Positions 18,045-28,734 are shown, counted from the first letter of the stretch. The stretch is 64,000 nt of DNA from Pseudomonas hefeiensis (GCF_030687835.1 NZ_CP117449.1:5771001-5835000), one strand, 5' to 3'. A program made the numbers and translations. Notes: generated from the letters alone by a model not told the origin.

Positions 18045-20894
18045 GTGCGACACGCGTAGCGTGCCTCCAGCTTCGCGATGAGGAGTCATCGTGAAGGGTT
18101 CTTGCAAAGGAACCAACAGCCCGGCAGCCAGTCCGGGAAACAAAACCGCCCAAGGAGTCCTTCGCCTAAAAAGACTCGTTGTCGCTGCGGCGCAATAGCG
18201 AACCCAAAACCACTTAGCACTCGGAAGCGTGGTTATGGTCCGGATTTCGGACTGGGAGTGCTTACTTCAGTTAATCACATCGGCCTCACGGCCTCACTCT
18301 GACGGGAAGAATCCCCGCAGGGGTTCCTCCTTCTGCAAATAGGGGGAACATCACCCAGACAAGCCGTTTTCCTACGGTCCTTGTCCATTTCAACTGGAGA
18401 CATGAGCGAAAGTTCTGTCTGTCATTGTCCAACTGTTGCAGTCACTGAGCAGTAGCGGACTCGTTGTGCGACCAACGATAGCCTAGGAAGACATGCGTCA
18501 CTGGTAACGGTGGGGTATGAAGCTCTTCCGACAATGTAGCCCCCGTCAGGGCGTGATCTTGCTGCGAGGCAAGTCATGGATGCTCGGAGCAGTACCGGGT
18601 TGAGGCGCTAGGCTGGCTGGCAAGGGCAACGTAAGTGAACTGCTGATAAACGCCGTAAGGATAACCATGCCCAAACTGCTGTCAGGCATGAACCAAAAGG
18701 TACGAGGCCAGATATTCCTGTGGGATGTGGGAATACGTCGCTACACAAGCCTCCGGCGAAAAGGCAGGCCCTAAACCAGTCGTGTGACAGTCAGGGAACG
18801 TGGTAAGCCCGTATGGCTGCCTTCGGGCAGGTAAACCGCAAGGTGAACTGTTGGCTGTGCGGGTATGGGATCGCAGAGAAAGCGAACGCCGAGCTGTAAT
18901 GGTTCGGATAGGGATTGGAACATTATCCCACGGGAAACCGGGCAGACTTCTGCGTGGTCTTTCATCGCATGAATGCTGATTGAGCCTGTTTCAATGAACT
19001 TCGAGGTCCAGAAATACCGGACCTTCCAATAGTCCAACCCTGACGGGAGCGTCCCTCCCCATCAGGGGATGTGTACGTCTTCTGCTCAGGACCATCTGAA
19101 AGGAAGGCAGCATGATAGAACACAGCCAAATAGCCGTGTCTGCGCCTTCCAACGCTCCGCAGCAATGGCACGACATCGACTGGTATCGCGTTCAGCGGAA
19201 CGTTCGGGCAATGCAGATACGGATTGCGAAGGCTTGTCGGGAAGGCAACTGGCGCAGGGTGAAAGCCTTGCAGCGGATGCTGACCCGCTCACGCTCGGCC
19301 AGATACTTGGCCGTACGGCGAGTCACTGAAAACCAGGGCAAGCGCACGGCGGGAGTCGACCGCGTGCTCTGGGATACACCGGATGCCAAATGGAAAGCGG
19401 CAGATGGATTGAAGCGCCACGGGTATAAACCTCGGCCGCTACGGCGAGTGTTTATCCCAAAGTCGAATGGAAAGGAGCGCCCTTTGGGCATCCCGACCAT
19501 GACTGACAGGGCAATGCAGGCGTTGTATTTGCTTGCTCTGGCGCCCATCGCAGAAACCACGGGTGATCCCAATAGCTACGGCTTCAGGATCGAACGCTCG
19601 ACGGCGGATGCGATGGGGCAGTTGTTCGTTTGCCTGTCCAAGAGGCTATCGGCCAAATGGGTTTTAGAAGCGGACATCAAGGGCTGCTTTGACCATATCA
19701 ACCACGACTGGCTGATCCACCACGTCCCTACGGACAAAATGGTTCTTCGCAAATGGTTGAAAGCAGGCGTGATCCATAAAGGCCAGCTTCAGGCAACGGA
19801 TGCCGGTACACCTCAAGGCGGGATTATCTCGCCGACCTTGGCAAACATGGTGCTGGATGGCCTGGAAACACAGCTCAAGCAACATCTGGGCGTGACACGG
19901 GCCAAGAAGCTGAAAATCAATGTAGTGCGATATGCGGACGATTTTGTGATCACTGGCGAATCGAAAGAGGTGCTCGATAGCGAAGTCAAACCTTGGGTGG
20001 AGCAGTTCCTCGCGGTGCGCGGATTGCAGTTATCCCCTGAGAAAACCCATGTCGTCCATATAGATGAAGGCTTTGACTTTCTGGGTTGGAATTTCCGCAA
20101 GTACGGCGGGAAGCTTCTGATCAAGCCGAGCAAGAAAAACGTGAAAGCGTTCTATCGCAAGGCCAAGGAGGTCATCAGCACCAACAAAGCGGTGACGCAA
20201 GAGGATCTGATTCGATTGCTGAACCCGATGCTGCGAGGCTGGGCGTCGTATCACCAGCCAGTAGTCGCCAAGAAGGCGTACAGCCGCATGGACTTTCAAA
20301 TATTTCAAGCGCTATGGCGCTGGGCAAAACGGCGACACCCGAACAAAAGCCTCGACTGGATCAGGAAGAAGTATTTCCAACTCATCGAGGGTCGAAACTG
20401 GGTGTTCTGCACCACGTTACTGACAGAGACTGGGGACAAAGAGGAGATAAGGCTATACACCCTTGAGGCTACGCCGATCGAGAGGCACAGAAAAATCAGC
20501 GGGGAGTACAACCCGTTCGATCCTTCGATGGAGGAAATGGGCGAGAAACTGCGGATGTCCCGGATGCTCGGGAAGCTGAAATACCGTAAACAAGTATCAA
20601 ACCTGTTTCAATCGCAAAAAGGTCTGTGTTTACTGTGCAAGAACCCGATAACCAGCGAGACGGGGTGGCATGACCACCACATCATTTATCGCTCACAAGG
20701 CGGTGGTGACTCGCTAAGCAACCGGGTACTATTGCATCCCATTTGCCACCAGCAGCTTCATGCTCGTGGGCTAACAGTGAACAAACCGGCTCCCGATTTC
20801 GGGGGTTAAGTAGAGACTTGAGCCGTATGCGCTGAAAGGCGCACGTACGGTTTTTAGGGGGGAGCAGGCCAGAAATGGTCTGTTCCTACCCAAC
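18045..20894 (+). mobile_element. Group II intron inserted in the lptD leader
   Basis: About 2.85 kb retroelement between amgK and lptD. The 5' end fits the GTGYG rule (GTGCGACACG at 18045). The 3' end shows a domain V-like hairpin (GAGCCGTATGCG, then CTGAAAGGCGCACGTACGG, 20820-20850), a domain VI stem (GGGGGAGCAGGCC ... GGTCTGTTCCTACCC) and a terminal AC at 20893-20894. A reverse transcriptase/maturase gene lies in domain IV. About 1 kb of domain I-III RNA (18045-19111) has no reading frame. Ribozyme and lptD are in the same sense, so precise splicing would restore a continuous leader. The boundary bases are inferred from the consensus and could be off by one or two. Confidence 0.88.
19112..20809 (+). 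CDS. ltrA: Group II intron reverse transcriptase/maturase with HNH endonuclease
   Basis: Multifunctional intron-encoded protein of 565 residues that assists splicing and carries out target-primed reverse transcription. RT domains run from about 60 to 340: KERPLGIPTMTDRAMQ, GFRIERSTADA, and the catalytic VVRYADDFVIT with the YADD box, followed by LSPEKTHVVH. Domain X (maturase) is about 370-480 (RLLNPMLRGWASYHQ). The C-terminal HNH nuclease has CLLCKNPI, HDHHIIYRSQGGGDS and HPICHQQLH. All key residues are present, so it looks functional. AAGGAAGG lies before the ATG. It lies wholly within the intron RNA. Confidence 0.95.
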   Translation: MIEHSQIAVSAPSNAPQQWHDIDWYRVQRNVRAMQIRIAKACREGNWRRVKALQRMLTRSRSARYLAVRRVTENQGKRTAGVDRVLWDTPDAKWKAADGLKRHGYKPRPLRRVFIPKSNGKERPLGIPTMTDRAMQALYLLALAPIAETTGDPNSYGFRIERSTADAMGQLFVCLSKRLSAKWVLEADIKGCFDHINHDWLIHHVPTDKMVLRKWLKAGVIHKGQLQATDAGTPQGGIISPTLANMVLDGLETQLKQHLGVTRAKKLKINVVRYADDFVITGESKEVLDSEVKPWVEQFLAVRGLQLSPEKTHVVHIDEGFDFLGWNFRKYGGKLLIKPSKKNVKAFYRKAKEVISTNKAVTQEDLIRLLNPMLRGWASYHQPVVAKKAYSRMDFQIFQALWRWAKRRHPNKSLDWIRKKYFQLIEGRNWVFCTTLLTETGDKEEIRLYTLEATPIERHRKISGEYNPFDPSMEEMGEKLRMSRMLGKLKYRKQVSNLFQSQKGLCLLCKNPITSETGWHDHHIIYRSQGGGDSLSNRVLLHPICHQQLHARGLTVNKPAPDFGG

Positions 20895-20964
20895 TTTCAG
20901 ACCATCGAGAGGCGTGCGGCCCACACCGCGGGCAGATGGCACGCAGGAAGCCCGGACTAATAAG

Positions 20965-23763
20965 ATGGCATTGAAATCCCCCGCGTTTCGTAAAAAATTT
21001 CCGTTGCTGGTCACCGGCAGTCTGCTGGCCCTGCAACCCCTGGCCTCTTCATTCGTCGTCGCGGCGCAGCAGTATGACTGCTCCGTCTCCGCTTCGGGTG
21101 CCTGGGACTGTTCGCCCAAGACGCCGGCTGCTGCATTGCCGCCACGTCCGGTGCATGACGGCAGTGCGGTTTCCGCCAGCGGCGAGGCCCCGGCCGACAG
21201 CAGTTCGGGCGAGGAAGCCGGCGACAAGCCCGTGCTCGTCACGGAAGCCAAAGGCCGCGGCCTGAAGTCTCGCAGTGCGGACTACAGTCACCTGGACTGG
21301 GTTCCACGGGAGAATCTCACCCCTGCCCAATTGGCCGAAACCGGTCCTTATTGCGCCGGTGCCTATATCGAGCCCGTTCGTCCTGGCATGAATGACAAGA
21401 CGGACAAAAGCGACGCTCCGACCTTCCTCGGTGCCAAGGCGTCGCGCTACCAGCAGGAAGAACAGGTGGCGACGCTTGCCGGCGACGTGGTCATGCGTCA
21501 AGGCAGCATGCAGGTCGAGGCCGACGAGGCCAACCTGTACCAGGCTGAAAACCGCGGTGAGTTGAGCGGCAACGTGCGCGTTCGTGACAACGGTGCGCTG
21601 ATCGTCGGCGACCACGCCGATGTGCAACTGGACACCGGCGAAGCCAAGGTCGACAACGCCGAATACGTGATGCACAAATCGCGCATCCGCGGTAACGCCC
21701 TTTACGCCAAGCGTGCCGAAAACGCGATCATCCGCCTCAAGGATGGTACGTACACCACGTGCGAGCCGGGCAGCAACGCCTGGACGCTCAAGGGCAACAA
21801 CATCACCCTGAACCCGGCCACCGGCTTCGGCACCGCGACCAACGTCACGCTGCGGGTCAAGGACTTCCCGGTCCTGTATACGCCGTACATCTATTTCCCG
21901 ATCGATGACCGTCGCCAGTCCGGCTTCCTGCCGCCGACTATCGGCACCGGCAGCGATACCGGCTTTTTGCTGGTCACCCCGTATTACTTCAACCTGGCAC
22001 CCAACTACGATGCCACGTTGTACCCGCGCTACATGAGCAAGCGCGGCCTGTTGATGGAAGGCGAATTCCGCTACCTGACCAAGTCCAGCGAAGGTCAGTT
22101 CGGTGCGGCGTACCTCAACGATGAAGACGATGAGCGCAGCGGCCAGTCCGACTACGACAAAACCCGCTACATGTACAACTGGCAGCACAAGGGCGGGCTC
22201 GACTCGCGCGTGCTGACGGAAGTCGACTACACCAAGATCAGTGATCCTTATTACTTCCAGGATCTGCAGTCCGACCAGATTGGTGTCGAGTCCAACGACT
22301 ATGTAAACCAGCAGGGCGCCGTCAGCTATCGCGGTGACAACTACGTTGCGCGGGTGAATGCCCAGGCTTACCAGATGGCAACGATTTCGAAGATCACGCC
22401 GTATAACCGCCTGCCGCAGATCACCTTCAATGGCGCACTGCCGCAGCACCCGTATGGTCTGGATTTCGCCTACAAGACGGAGCTGGTGCGCTTTGATCGG
22501 GATTTGCGGACCGGCAACTACTCCGATGAGGACGGCAACACCGAGCCGTGGTTGGACACCAACGTTCGCGGCCTGGCACGGGCTAACGGCAATCGCCTGA
22601 ACCTGGCACCGGTCATGAGCCTGCCGATGGAAGCGACCTACGGCTACATCAAGCCGGCGCTGAAGTATCAGTACACTCAGTACGACCTGGATCTGGACGG
22701 CACCGGTAAATCGCAAATCGCCGCACAATCTGCCGAGACTGATCGCCTGCGGGGCACTTACAGTGGCAGCCAGAGCCGCGGCGTTCCAATCGCCAGTATC
22801 GACAGCGGTCTGTACTTCGACCGGGACACCCAGTGGTTTGGCACTAGCTATCGTCAAACCCTGGAGCCGCGCCTGTTCTACCTCTATGTTCCAGAGAAAG
22901 ATCAGAGCGATATCCCGGTTTTCGACACTGGCGAATCCACCTTCAGCTACTCCTCGCTGTTCCGGGACAACCGTTTCTCCGGCTCTGACCGTGTCGGCGA
23001 CGAGAACAAACTGTCTTTGGGCGTGACCAGCCGCTGGATCCAGGAAAACGGTTTCGAGCGCCAACGCGTCAGCGTCGGCCAGGCCTTTTACTTCAAGGAC
23101 CGCGAAGTTCAACTGCCAGGCATCGATTTCAACACGCGTGAAGATGCCAAGTCAGACGTATCTCCTTACGCACTGGAGTACGAATTCCGCTGGAACCGCG
23201 ATTGGCGCACCACGGCTACCTACAACTGGGACCCGGACACCCGCAGCCCTCGCTCGGGCAGCGCGATGTTCCACTACCAGCCTGAAGATAATCCGAACAA
23301 GGTCATCAACGCCGGCTACCGCTATCGCAACGACCAGGTCCGCTACGACCAGACTACTGGTCAATGGTCCGTGGGCGGCGGCGACTACGGCACTCCGGGG
23401 ACTCCGGGCTACGTGAAGGACTACTACAAGATCCAGCAGCACGACTTCTCGGTCATCTGGCCAGTCGTGCCGCAGTGGAACCTCATCAGCCGCTGGCAGT
23501 ATGACTACAACCGCAACCGTACCCTGGAAGCCTTCGGTGGTTTCGAATACGACAACTGCTGCTGGAAACTGCGCCTGATCAACCGTTACTGGGTCGACTA
23601 TGAAGAGTTCAGTCAAGCCGCCCCGGAAAACGAGAAGGGCGACCACGGCATCTTCCTCCAAATTGTCCTGAAGGGACTCGGCGGCCTCACCGGCGCCAAG
23701 GTAGAGAGCTTCCTCGACAAAGGCATCCAAGGTTATCGTGAACGTGAAGACCAAGCTTTCTGA
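20965..23763 (+). CDS. lptD: LPS-assembly outer-membrane protein LptD
   Basis: Outer-membrane beta-barrel of 932 residues that inserts lipopolysaccharide into the outer leaflet together with LptE; essential in most Gram-negatives. A signal peptide covers the first ~33 residues. C39 and C49 and the late NCCWKLRL pair are the conserved disulfide-forming cysteines. An OstA/LptA-like jellyroll follows (about 140-260) and then the barrel. The start is the ATG at 20965 (MALKSPAF); the open frame before it runs back into the 3' end of the group II intron. It overlaps surA by 26 bp. Any promoter upstream of 18045 must transcribe the whole intron first. Confidence 0.96.
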   Translation: MALKSPAFRKKFPLLVTGSLLALQPLASSFVVAAQQYDCSVSASGAWDCSPKTPAAALPPRPVHDGSAVSASGEAPADSSSGEEAGDKPVLVTEAKGRGLKSRSADYSHLDWVPRENLTPAQLAETGPYCAGAYIEPVRPGMNDKTDKSDAPTFLGAKASRYQQEEQVATLAGDVVMRQGSMQVEADEANLYQAENRGELSGNVRVRDNGALIVGDHADVQLDTGEAKVDNAEYVMHKSRIRGNALYAKRAENAIIRLKDGTYTTCEPGSNAWTLKGNNITLNPATGFGTATNVTLRVKDFPVLYTPYIYFPIDDRRQSGFLPPTIGTGSDTGFLLVTPYYFNLAPNYDATLYPRYMSKRGLLMEGEFRYLTKSSEGQFGAAYLNDEDDERSGQSDYDKTRYMYNWQHKGGLDSRVLTEVDYTKISDPYYFQDLQSDQIGVESNDYVNQQGAVSYRGDNYVARVNAQAYQMATISKITPYNRLPQITFNGALPQHPYGLDFAYKTELVRFDRDLRTGNYSDEDGNTEPWLDTNVRGLARANGNRLNLAPVMSLPMEATYGYIKPALKYQYTQYDLDLDGTGKSQIAAQSAETDRLRGTYSGSQSRGVPIASIDSGLYFDRDTQWFGTSYRQTLEPRLFYLYVPEKDQSDIPVFDTGESTFSYSSLFRDNRFSGSDRVGDENKLSLGVTSRWIQENGFERQRVSVGQAFYFKDREVQLPGIDFNTREDAKSDVSPYALEYEFRWNRDWRTTATYNWDPDTRSPRSGSAMFHYQPEDNPNKVINAGYRYRNDQVRYDQTTGQWSVGGGDYGTPGTPGYVKDYYKIQQHDFSVIWPVVPQWNLISRWQYDYNRNRTLEAFGGFEYDNCCWKLRLINRYWVDYEEFSQAAPENEKGDHGIFLQIVLKGLGGLTGAKVESFLDKGIQGYREREDQAF

Positions 23764-25062
23764 TTGTCTGCGCCCGCTGATGCTGGGCGCGCTGTTCCTG
23801 GGTACCGCGGCCAACGCCGCGGTACAACCCCTCGACAAAGTGGTGGCCATCGTCGATAACGACGTGGTCATGCAAAGCCAGCTGGACCAGCGCGTCCACG
23901 AAGTGCAGCAGACCATCGCCAAGCGCGGGGGTGGCCTGCCGCCTCCGGGCGTACTGGATCAACAGGTGCTCGAACGCCTGATCGTCGAAAACCTGCAATT
24001 GCAGATTTGGCGAACGCTCGGGCATCCGCATCACTGATGAAGAACTGAACCAGGCCGTCGGCACCATTGCCCAGCGCAACAACATGAGCATCGACCAGTT
24101 CCGCGCGGCCCTGGCTCGCGACGGCCTCTCTTATGAGGACGCTCGCGATCAGATCCGTCGCGAGATGATCATCAGCCGTGTGCGCCAGCGTCGTGTAGCC
24201 GAACGCATCCAGGTGTCCGAGCAGGAAGTGAAAAACTTTCTCGCCTCCGATCTGGGCAAGATGCAGCTTTCCGAGGGAACTGCACCTGGCGAACATCCTG
24301 GTTCCTACGCCGGAAAGCGCCAACTCCGAAGCCATCCAGAATGCTTACCGCCAGGCGATGGACATCTACCAGCAGCTCAAGCAAGGCGCCGACTTCGGTC
24401 AGGTGGCCATTGCCAAGTCTGCCAGTGACAATGCCCTGGAAGGCGGGGATATGGGCTGGCGCAAGGCCGCCCAACTGCCACCTCCATTCGATCGCGAACT
24501 GAGCAGCATGGCCGTGGGTGACATCACCCAGCCAGCCCGCACGCCCGGCGGCTTCATCATTCTCAAACTGTTGGAAAAACGCGGTGGCGGTACTCAGGTG
24601 CGTGACGAAGTGCATGTTCGTCATATCCTGATCAAGCCAAGCGAGATCCGCAGCGAAGCCGAGACCAAGCGCCTGGCGGAGAAACTCTACGAGCGCATCG
24701 AAGCGGGCGAAGATTTCGCCGAACTGGCCAAGAGCTTCTCGGAAGACCCGGGTTCAGCGCTCAACGGCGGCGACCTGAACTGGGTTGACCCGAACGCACT
24801 GGTACCCGAGTTCCGCCAGGTGATGGCCGAAACACCCCAAGGCCAGCTGTCCAAGCCGTTCAAGAGCCCTTATGGCTGGCACGTACTGGAAGTCCTTGGC
24901 CGCCGCGCCACGGACAGCACCACCCAGGCTCGTGAACAACAGGCGATGACCGTGCTGCGCAACCGCAAGTACGACGAAGAGCTGCAAACCTGGCTGCGTC
25001 AGATCCGCGATGAAGCCTACGTCGAAATCAAACTTCCTGGTGCAGACCAGGCAGCGCAGTGA
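23738..25062 (+). pseudogene. surA: Periplasmic chaperone/PPIase SurA, with two +1 frameshifts
   Basis: Periplasmic chaperone for outer-membrane proteins. The reading frame is broken twice: one extra T in TTT at 24006-24008 (after NLQLQI) and one extra G in GGG at 24275-24277 (after KMQLSE). Removing these two bases leaves 1323 bp and a normal 440-residue protein. It has a signal peptide (LMLGALFLGTAANA), a SurA N-terminal chaperone domain and two rotamase domains (about 185-285 and 295-390; VRDEVHVRHILIKPSEI). It starts at the GTG at 23738 inside lptD; GTG 23744 is an alternative. The rest is well conserved and the gene is normally important, so sequencing or assembly errors are more likely than true decay. 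Confidence 0.88.
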
Positions 25063-26048
25063 AACCCAAGCGTTTCGCGCTGACACCCGGCGAGCCTGCC
25101 GGCATTGGTCCCGACCTGTGCCTGCTGCTCGCCTCGCAACCCCAGCCACATCCCCTGATAGCCATCACCAGCCGCGACCTGCTCCTCGAGCGGGCCGCGC
25201 AGCTGGGGGTGGTCGTCGACCTGCTGCCAGTGACACCCGGAGCCTGGCCGGATATCCCGGCACCCGCCAATAGCCTGTATGTCTGGGATACGCCGCTGGG
25301 CGCCCCGGTGGTTACCGGACAGTTGGACAAGACCAACGCGGCATTTGTCCTGCAAACCCTGACCCGCGCTGGTCAGGGCTGCCTGGACGGGAGTTTCGCC
25401 GGCATCATCACCGCTCCGGTGCACAAGGGCGTGATCAACGAATCCGGGATTGCCTTTTCCGGGCATACCGAGTTCCTGGCGGACCTGACCCACACCACGC
25501 AGGTGGTAATGATGCTCGCCACCCGTGGCCTGCGCGTGGCACTGGTGACCACTCACCTGCCCTTGCGGGACGTCGCCGACGCCATCACCCCGCAACGCCT
25601 GGAGCGGGTCACGCGGATATTGCACGCCGACCTGCAGGAAAAGTTCGGCATCGCCCGGCCCCGTATCCTGGTGTGCGGGCTCAATCCCCATGCCGGTGAA
25701 GGCGGACATCTGGGCCATGAAGAAATCGACACCATAGAACCCACCTTGGAGCGCTTGCGCAGCGAGGGCATGGACCTGCGTGGCCCGCTGCCTGCCGACA
25801 CTCTGTTTACCCCCAAATATCTGGAGCACTGCGACGCAGTGCTGGCGATGTACCACGATCAGGGCCTGCCCGTACTGAAGTACAAAGGCTTCGGCGCGGC
25901 AGTCAATGTAACCCTGGGCCTGCCGATCATCCGCACGTCGGTGGACCATGGCACCGCCCTGGACCTGGCCGGCAGTGGCAGGATCGACACCGGCAGCCTG
26001 CAGGTCGCCCTGGAAACCGCCTACCAGATGGCCGAGACCCATTTATGA
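25059..26048 (+). CDS. pdxA: 4-hydroxythreonine-4-phosphate dehydrogenase
   Basis: NAD-dependent enzyme of the DXP-dependent pyridoxal phosphate pathway that oxidises 4-phosphohydroxy-L-threonine. It has 329 residues. The GTG start overlaps the surA stop (GTGA), a normal coupling in this operon. Family motifs seen are [13 protein letters not shown] at the N-terminus, the metal-site regions [12 protein letters not shown] and [12 protein letters not shown], and [15 protein letters not shown] near the C-terminus. It overlaps rsmA by 4 bp. The intact frame immediately after the broken surA argues that the damage is local. Confidence 0.96.
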   Translation: MKPKRFALTPGEPAGIGPDLCLLLASQPQPHPLIAITSRDLLLERAAQLGVVVDLLPVTPGAWPDIPAPANSLYVWDTPLGAPVVTGQLDKTNAAFVLQTLTRAGQGCLDGSFAGIITAPVHKGVINESGIAFSGHTEFLADLTHTTQVVMMLATRGLRVALVTTHLPLRDVADAITPQRLERVTRILHADLQEKFGIARPRILVCGLNPHAGEGGHLGHEEIDTIEPTLERLRSEGMDLRGPLPADTLFTPKYLEHCDAVLAMYHDQGLPVLKYKGFGAAVNVTLGLPIIRTSVDHGTALDLAGSGRIDTGSLQVALETAYQMAETHL

Positions 26049-26863
26049 CCGAGCAATACCAACACCGCGCGCGCAAGCGCTTCGGCCAGAACTTCCTGCA
26101 TGACGCTGGCGTAATCGATCGCATTCTGCGCTCCATCAATGCCAAACCCGACGATCGCCTGCTGGAAATTGGCCCAGGCCAGGGCGCGCTGACCGAAGGC
26201 CTGCTCGGCAGCGGTGCGCAACTGGACGTGGTTGAACTGGACAAGGACCTGATCCCGATCCTCAACCAGCAGTTCGCTGGCATGAGCAATTTCAACCTGC
26301 ACCAGGGCGACGCGCTGAAGTTCGACTTCAAGAGCCTGGAGGCTGCGCCCAATAGCCTACGGGTGGTGGGGAATCTGCCGTACAACATCTCCACGCCACT
26401 GATCTTTCATCTGCTGAGCAACGCTGGCCTGATCCGCGACATGCACTTCATGTTGCAAAAAGAGGTGGTCGAACGGCTTGCGGCAGGCCCTGGCGGCGGT
26501 GACTGGGGTCGTCTGTCGATCATGGTTCAGTACCATTGCCGGGTCGAACATCTGTTCAACGTAGGCCCTGGAGCTTTCAACCCGCCCCCCAAAGTCGATT
26601 CGGCCATCGTCCGGCTGGTGCCTCATGCCGTCCTGCCGCACCCGGCCAAGGATCATCGCCTGCTGGAGCGCGTCGTACGCGAAGCCTTCAATCAGCGGCG
26701 CAAAACCCTGCGCAACACCCTGAAGTTATTGCTCAGCAGCGCCGAAATCGAAGCCGCTGGCGTTGACGGCAGCCTGCGTCCCGAGCAATTGGACCTGGCG
26801 GCTTTCGTGCGCCTGGCCGACAAGCTCAGCGAACAGGTAGCAGTGAAAGCCGACGCCAGCTGA
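26045..26863 (+). CDS. rsmA: 16S rRNA (A1518/A1519) dimethyltransferase
   Basis: SAM-dependent methyltransferase of 272 residues (KsgA) that dimethylates two adenosines in helix 45 of 16S rRNA late in 30S assembly. It has [11 protein letters not shown] at the N-terminus, the SAM motif [16 protein letters not shown] (about 39-54), acidic VVELDKDL, and the catalytic [15 protein letters not shown] (NLPY). The C-terminal helical domain includes [13 protein letters not shown]. It is translationally coupled to pdxA by ATGA. It is followed by 108 bp before apaG that contain no obvious terminator. Confidence 0.97.
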   Translation: MTEQYQHRARKRFGQNFLHDAGVIDRILRSINAKPDDRLLEIGPGQGALTEGLLGSGAQLDVVELDKDLIPILNQQFAGMSNFNLHQGDALKFDFKSLEAAPNSLRVVGNLPYNISTPLIFHLLSNAGLIRDMHFMLQKEVVERLAAGPGGGDWGRLSIMVQYHCRVEHLFNVGPGAFNPPPKVDSAIVRLVPHAVLPHPAKDHRLLERVVREAFNQRRKTLRNTLKLLLSSAEIEAAGVDGSLRPEQLDLAAFVRLADKLSEQVAVKADAS

Positions 26864-26971
26864 CAAGCTCATCGCTATCGGGTGGGACGTCTGGTCTACT
26901 ACCCGATACTTGGCCTAGACTGATCTTCTCAGCTACGCCCGCGTCCCGCTTCGCTTTTAAGGCCTTTTTGC

Positions 26972-27353
26972 ATGTCCGATCTTCGTTATCAGGTCGACGT
27001 CAGCGTCGCCACCCGCTTTCTGGCAGAACAGTCGCAACCCGAGCACAACCGTTTCGCCTTCGCCTATACCATCACCGTGAGCAACAACGGCTCATTACCG
27101 GCCAGGCTGCTATCACGCCCACTGGGTCATCACCGACGGCGACGGTCATGTCGAGCACGTGCGTGGCGAGGGCGTGGTCGGTCAGCAACCGCTGATCGAC
27201 GCGGGGAAAAGCCACAGTTACAGCAGCGGGACGGTGATGACCACCAAGGTCGGCACCATGCAGGGCACGTACCAGATGCTGGCGGAGGACGGCAAGCGTT
27301 TCGACGCCATCATCAAGCCGTTCCGCCTGGCGGTGCCCGGAGCCTTGCACTGA
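26972..27353 (+). pseudogene. apaG: ApaG domain protein, with one +1 frameshift
   Basis: Small Fn3-fold ApaG/CorD protein of unclear function, usually encoded next to apaH. The frame breaks at CCC 27118-27120 (after LPARLLSR). Deleting one C gives 381 bp and 126 residues, the standard family length, reading on through [18 protein letters not shown] and ending PGALH. The stop overlaps the apaH ATG (TGATG). As in surA, the lesion is one additional base in a short homopolymer. A raw-sequence error is the simplest explanation; a genuine null mutant is possible because apaG is not essential. Confidence 0.88.
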
Positions 27354-28231
27354 TGGCCACGTATGCGGTCGGCGATCTGCAAGGTTGCCTTGACCCGCTC
27401 AAATGCCTGCTGGAACGGGTCGCCTTCGACCCGCAGAAAGATAAGCTGTGGCTGGTGGGCGACCTGGTCAATCGCGGCCCACAATCGCTTGAAACCTTGC
27501 GTTTCCTCTACAACATCCGTGATTCGCTGGTCTGCGTGCTCGGCAATCATGACCTGCACCTGCTGGCCGCCTGGCAGAACATCGAGCGCCTGAAAAAATC
27601 CGATACCTTGAGCGAGATCCTCGATGCCCCTGATTGCGTCGAGCTGCTGGAATGGTTGCGCCTGCAAAAACTCATGCACTACGACGAGCAGCGTAACCTG
27701 GCGCTGGTGCACGCCGGCATCCCGCCCCAGTGGTCCTTGCGCAAGGCGCTCAAGTGCGCCGGCGAAGTCGAACACGCGCTACGCGACGACAACCTGTTCG
27801 GCCCCTACCTGGATGGCATGTACGGCAATGAACCGGTCAAATGGGACAACAATCTCACCGGCACCGCTCGTCTGCGAGTCATCACCAATTATTTCACCCG
27901 CATGCGCTTCTGCACCCGCGACGGTAAGCTGGACCTCAAGGGCAAGGAAGGCATCGAAACCGCCCCACCTGGCTATGCCCCCTGGTTCAAACACAAAGAG
28001 CGCAAGACCCGTAATCTGAAGATCATTTTCGGGCACTGGGCGGCACTGGAAGGCCAATCCGACGAACCTGGGGTTTTCGCTCTCGACACCGGATGCGTAT
28101 GGGGCAGCGCGATGACGTTGATGAACGTCGACTCAGGCGAGCTGCTGCGTTGCGAGTGTGACGAACAGGGTCACGCCAAACCCCTTCATCATCCGACCAC
28201 TGCATCAGTAACGGCCGCCACTATCATTTGA
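27353..28231 (+). CDS. apaH: Symmetrical bis(5'-nucleosyl)-tetraphosphatase
   Basis: Hydrolyses Ap4A to two ADP and also removes Np4 caps from RNA under stress (family knowledge). It has 292 residues of the calcineurin-like phosphoesterase fold. Metal-binding motifs are [13 protein letters not shown] (about 4-16), [23 protein letters not shown] and VHAGIPPQW. The late His is in FGHWAALEG. The ATG shares one base with the apaG stop. In the uncorrected sequence the apaG frameshift makes the two frames run together, but the independent start here is clear. glpE follows 33 bp downstream. Confidence 0.95.
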   Translation: MATYAVGDLQGCLDPLKCLLERVAFDPQKDKLWLVGDLVNRGPQSLETLRFLYNIRDSLVCVLGNHDLHLLAAWQNIERLKKSDTLSEILDAPDCVELLEWLRLQKLMHYDEQRNLALVHAGIPPQWSLRKALKCAGEVEHALRDDNLFGPYLDGMYGNEPVKWDNNLTGTARLRVITNYFTRMRFCTRDGKLDLKGKEGIETAPPGYAPWFKHKERKTRNLKIIFGHWAALEGQSDEPGVFALDTGCVWGSAMTLMNVDSGELLRCECDEQGHAKPLHHPTTASVTAATII

Positions 28232-28264
28232 TCGGTGCCGCGCGTCAGGCTACAGGAGTCCTAA

Positions 28265-28594
28265 ATGACCGCATTTAAACGTATTCCCCCCGAACAGGCC
28301 CAGGCCCTGCGCGAAACAGGCGCGGTTGTGGTCGACGTTCGAGATCCGGCTACATTCGCCGCTTTGCATATCAGCGGCTCGACCCATCTGGATAACCACT
28401 CCCTATCCGAATTCATCCGCAATGCCGACCTCGACGCCCCCGTGGTGGTGGTCTGTTATCACGGCAACTCCAGCCAGAGCGCAGCCGCTTACCTGGTCAG
28501 CCAGGGCTTCTCCGATGTCTATAGCCTGGATGGCGGTTTTGAGCTGTGGCGCACGGTTTATCCTGCAGAAACAGCCCTAGGCAACCCGGAATAA
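28265..28594 (+). CDS. glpE: Thiosulfate sulfurtransferase (single-domain rhodanese)
   Basis: Transfers sulfane sulfur from thiosulfate to cyanide or thioredoxin in the cytoplasm. It has 109 residues, one rhodanese domain. The active-site loop is [12 protein letters not shown] with the catalytic Cys at about residue 62. The N-terminal [20 protein letters not shown] is typical. AGGAG lies upstream of the ATG. It is the last gene of the lptD-to-apaH run. A GC-rich hairpin (CCCAAGCCC ... GGGTTTGGG, 28605-28633) follows and may end the transcript. Confidence 0.95.
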   Translation: MTAFKRIPPEQAQALRETGAVVVDVRDPATFAALHISGSTHLDNHSLSEFIRNADLDAPVVVVCYHGNSSQSAAAYLVSQGFSDVYSLDGGFELWRTVYPAETALGNPE

Positions 28595-28604
28595 TTTTTA
28601 TGAC

Positions 28605-28633
28605 GCCCAAGCCCACGTGAACCGCGGGTTTGG
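28605..28633 (+). terminator. Hairpin after glpE
   Basis: Stem of nine pairs with one G-U (CCCAAGCCC pairing with GGGTTTGGG), with about 11 bases of loop. No U-run follows, so it may be a weak or Rho-assisted end, or the start of the structured prkA leader region. Confidence 0.4.
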
Positions 28634-28699
28634 GTGATGGCGGACGAACGGCCAGCCACAACTTATTACGCATTCAACCTTTACCTCTCCGATTCCGAA

Positions 28700-28706
28700 C
28701 TATCCT
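28700..28706 (+). promoter_or_regulatory. Candidate stationary-phase -10 element for prkA operon
   Basis: CTATCCT matches the sigma-S extended -10 consensus CTATACT in six of seven positions and lies about 190 bp before the prkA ATG. prkA-yeaH-spoVR homologues are RpoS-dependent in enterobacteria, which makes the site plausible. There is no direct evidence. Confidence 0.3.
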
Positions 28707-28734
28707 TAGCCTCAGGCCATCCAAAACAGGGGAG

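Noticed and set aside
20875..20964. 30-codon extension of LptD
   Set aside because: It begins within the group II intron domain VI and has no signal-peptide character; the ATG at 20965 opens the signal peptide.
21049..23112. 687-codon open frame antisense to lptD
   Set aside because: Long antisense frames are common opposite G+C-rich genes with biased third positions; no protein family or start signal seen.
26972..28231. Single 419-residue ApaG-ApaH fusion protein
   Set aside because: The fusion arises only because of the +1 insertion at 27118-27120; the translated middle part ([18 protein letters not shown]) is out-of-frame apaG.
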